From Candidatus Omnitrophota bacterium (GTDB taxonomy: Bacteria; Omnitrophota; Gorgyraeia; Aquiviventales; Aquiviventaceae): 5,192 nt of DNA. The stretch is from the NCBI GenBank assembly GCA_016206725.1, contig JACQRA010000108.1:1-5192 (forward strand), in the 5' to 3' direction. The notes below the pieces were generated by a model, which saw nothing but the letters and a program-made list of their open reading frames with translations, was not told the origin of the DNA and searched no databases. Below are positions 3,333 to 5,192 of the stretch, piece after piece. The first letter of the stretch is position 1; every line of letters begins with the position of its first letter. Made by a program: the position numbers and the translations under genes.

Positions 3333-5012
3333 ATGAACGTCATGTTGGCGGCGGTGTATTTCGCGGCCGGGAAATTCGGCTTGACCCTGGCCTCTCTTCA
3401 CCCCAGCGCCACCGCGATCTGGCCGCCAACCGGCATCGCCCTCGCCGCGTTTCTCCTCTACGGGTATCGTGTCTGGCCTGGGATTTTCCTGGGCGCCTTC
3501 CTGGTGAACATCACGACGGAGGGCTCGCTGCTCACCTGTCTCGGCATCGCCTCCGGCAATACCCTGGAAGGCGTCGTCGGCGCGTGGCTGGTCAACCGAT
3601 TCGCCCATGGCCGCCTGGCGTTTGAGCGAGCGCAGGATATTGTGAAATTCGCCGCCCTCGCCGGCCTGGTCAGCACGACGGTCAGCGCAACGCTCGGCGT
3701 CACCAGTCTTGCGCTGAGCGGATATGCCAACTGGCTGACGTATCGCTCGGTGTGGGTGACGTGGTGGCTGGGGGATATGGCCGGCGCGCTGATTGTCGCT
3801 CCACTGGTATTGGTGTGGACCTCACCACCGCGGATCACCTGGACGCTCCGTCAGATGATGGAAGCCGTTCTTACGCTGAGTCTCTTGGGACTCGTCGGAA
3901 TGATGGTGTTTGGAGGAAAGCTGGAGAGCTCGCGCGCCCACTATCCGATGGAATTTCTCTGCATCCTCCCGTTGGTGTGGTCGGCGTTCCGGTTCGGCCG
4001 GCAGCGCGTCACAGCCCTGGCGATTGCGATGCTTTCGGTGATTGCGATCGGCGGCACGATGAGGGAATTCGGCCCCTTTGTCGTGGCCACGCAGAATACC
4101 TCGTTGCTCCTGCTGCAAGCCTTCATCAGCGCCAATGCCATCTCCATGTTCATCTTGACGGCGGTGGTGGCGGAACACCGAGGCACGGAAGACGCGCTGC
4201 GCCGGGCGCGCGATGAGCTCGAAGGGCACGTCCAGCAGCGCACCGCCGCGCTGTCCACCACCGTTGAGACGTTGAAAACCACCCAGTTGCAGCTCATCCA
4301 CTGCGCCAAGCTGGAATCGGTGGGTCGGTTGGCGGCCGGTGTCGCGCACGAAGTGAAAAATCCCCTGGCCATCATCTTGACCGGTGTCGAGGTGCTGGGT
4401 AAACAGCTCCACGGGACGAACGGGCGGGTGGCGATGGTCTTGAACGACATGCAAGGGGCGGTGAAACGAGCCGATGCCGTCATCCGGGGGCTCTTGGACT
4501 TCTCCGCCATGCGGGAGTTGGAACTGCAAGATCACGCCGTGAACGAGCTGATCGAGGAAGCGCTCCTCCTGGTCAAGCACGAGCTGGATAAAGCCCATGT
4601 GACGGTGAGGAAAGACCTGGCCTCGCATCTTCCCCTGCTGACATTAGACCGTCAGAAAATCACGCAGGTGCTCATCAACCTCTTCTTGAACGCGATCCAC
4701 GCGATGCCGCACGGCGGCACGCTGACGGTTCGCACGTGTCACACGACTCAGCTCACCAACGCGGAAGAGGCGAATCCTCGGAAATCGGGACAAGCCGTCG
4801 TGGAGGTGGACATCGAGGATACCGGCGAGGGTATCCCCGAGGAGGCGGAGTCAAAAATTTTCGATCCGTTCTTCACGACCAAGCCGACCGGACAGGGGAC
4901 CGGCTTGGGCCTGACGGTCGCGAGGCGCATTATCGAGCTGCACGAGGGCACGATCGCCATCGCGAACCGCGCGGCGGGCGGTGTTGCCGCCACCGTGAGA
5001 TTTCAGGTGTGA
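3333..5012 (+). CDS. MASE1-domain membrane sensor histidine kinase
   Basis: From the ATG at 3333 the product is 559 residues. Residues 1-281 form a multi-pass MASE1 sensor (NVMLAAVYFAAGKFGL, HPSATAIWPPTGIALAAFLL, then repeated hydrophobic helices). Residues about 283-325 form a coiled-coil linker. The HisKA domain follows, with phospho-acceptor H339 in GVAHEVKNPL. The ATPase domain has N-box N449/N453 (NLFLNAIHAM), G1 box DTGEGIP (D496), F-box FDPFFTT (510-516) and G2 box GQGTGLGL (520-527), so catalysis looks intact. H-box style resembles the NtrB/ZraS group. The MASE1 ligand is generally unknown. The response regulator starts 15 nt downstream, so the pair forms an operon. The start is uncertain: ATG 3213 is in frame with a GAGGG (3199-3203) 9 nt before it, adding 40 Arg-rich residues and a stretch FFYFL encoded by the T-run. 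MASE1 homology and the odd TTT codons favour 3333. Confidence 0.93.
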   Translation: MNVMLAAVYFAAGKFGLTLASLHPSATAIWPPTGIALAAFLLYGYRVWPGIFLGAFLVNITTEGSLLTCLGIASGNTLEGVVGAWLVNRFAHGRLAFERAQDIVKFAALAGLVSTTVSATLGVTSLALSGYANWLTYRSVWVTWWLGDMAGALIVAPLVLVWTSPPRITWTLRQMMEAVLTLSLLGLVGMMVFGGKLESSRAHYPMEFLCILPLVWSAFRFGRQRVTALAIAMLSVIAIGGTMREFGPFVVATQNTSLLLLQAFISANAISMFILTAVVAEHRGTEDALRRARDELEGHVQQRTAALSTTVETLKTTQLQLIHCAKLESVGRLAAGVAHEVKNPLAIILTGVEVLGKQLHGTNGRVAMVLNDMQGAVKRADAVIRGLLDFSAMRELELQDHAVNELIEEALLLVKHELDKAHVTVRKDLASHLPLLTLDRQKITQVLINLFLNAIHAMPHGGTLTVRTCHTTQLTNAEEANPRKSGQAVVEVDIEDTGEGIPEEAESKIFDPFFTTKPTGQGTGLGLTVARRIIELHEGTIAIANRAAGGVAATVRFQV

Positions 5013-5027
5013 AAGAAGGTGAGCACC

Positions 5028-5192
5028 ATGGACAAGAAGCGGATTTTAATCGTGGATGATGAACCCAGCTTCACCCGATTGGTCAAGGTGTATCTTGAAG
5101 GGATGGGACGATACGAAGTCCGTGAAGAGCAGCGTGGAGCGCACGCGCTGGACGCGGCGCACACGTTCCACCCGGATCTCATCCTGCTGGAT
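5028..5192 (+). CDS. Response regulator (receiver domain), 3' end outside the window
   Basis: Fifty-five codons are present, starting MDKKRILIVDDEPSFTRLVK. The acidic pair D10/D11 (with E12) that binds magnesium is visible, and the last codon of the window is D55 in DLILLD, the expected phospho-acceptor. The kinase stop is 15 nt upstream, and AGAAGG (5014-5019 region, 8 nt before the ATG) is a good ribosome site, so it is co-expressed with the MASE1 kinase as its probable partner. Whether an output domain follows cannot be seen. The N-terminal style resembles stand-alone CheY-like regulators, but an NtrC-like protein is not excluded. Confidence 0.92.
   Translation, partial: MDKKRILIVDDEPSFTRLVKVYLEGMGRYEVREEQRGAHALDAAHTFHPDLILLD

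Noticed and set aside
3822..4628. Long His/Gln/Arg-rich frame opposite the histidine kinase
   Set aside because: Typical antisense shadow of a GC-rich gene whose sense frame carries complete kinase motifs.

Overview
The window comes from a GC-rich, Gram-negative-type bacterium. Lipoprotein and Sec signal peptides, an exosortase-associated (TIGR04073-type) protein, a BamE-like lipoprotein and a MASE1 sensor kinase together suggest a Nitrospira-like or other environmental lineage. That placement is inference from gene content, not from a marker gene. Coding density is high. Four genes point left (minus strand, 1-2491) and three point right (plus strand, 2610-5192), with a divergent promoter region at about 2492-2609.

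Minus strand, in order of transcription: (i) 2491-1649 encodes a secreted, very highly charged low-complexity protein built from tetrapeptide and heptapeptide repeats. Its signal peptide is encoded by heptanucleotide tandem repeats. It ends at a strong intrinsic terminator (1584-1618). (ii) 1568-1236 encodes a small exported protein of the exosortase-associated TIGR04073 type, followed 6 nt later by (iii) 1229-855, a BamE/SmpA-like lipoprotein. (iv) 815-1, cut by the window edge, encodes a radical SAM protein of the Rv2578c/PA0069 (SplB-like) type. A 158-residue mini-intein interrupts it immediately before the third cysteine of its CxxxCxxC iron-sulfur cluster motif. This gene is easily missed because it runs off the window and several unrelated open frames overlap it.

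Plus strand: a single-domain PqiA-like membrane protein (2610-3131), then a 201-nt non-coding stretch holding an extended -10 promoter inside an inverted repeat, a chain of hairpins and a terminator-like hairpin plus U-tract that ends directly before the next ATG. A MASE1-type membrane histidine kinase (about 3333-5012) and the start of its response regulator (5028 onward, cut exactly at the phospho-acceptor Asp) follow, forming a two-component operon.

The most notable signals are: the intein placed in the catalytic cluster motif, whose own Cys1 recreates that motif in the unspliced precursor; three sigma70-like promoters whose -10 elements lie 6-9 nt before an ATG, implying leaderless mRNAs; heptanucleotide repeats able to switch the repeat-protein gene in and out of frame; and a structured leader or small RNA in front of the sensor kinase.
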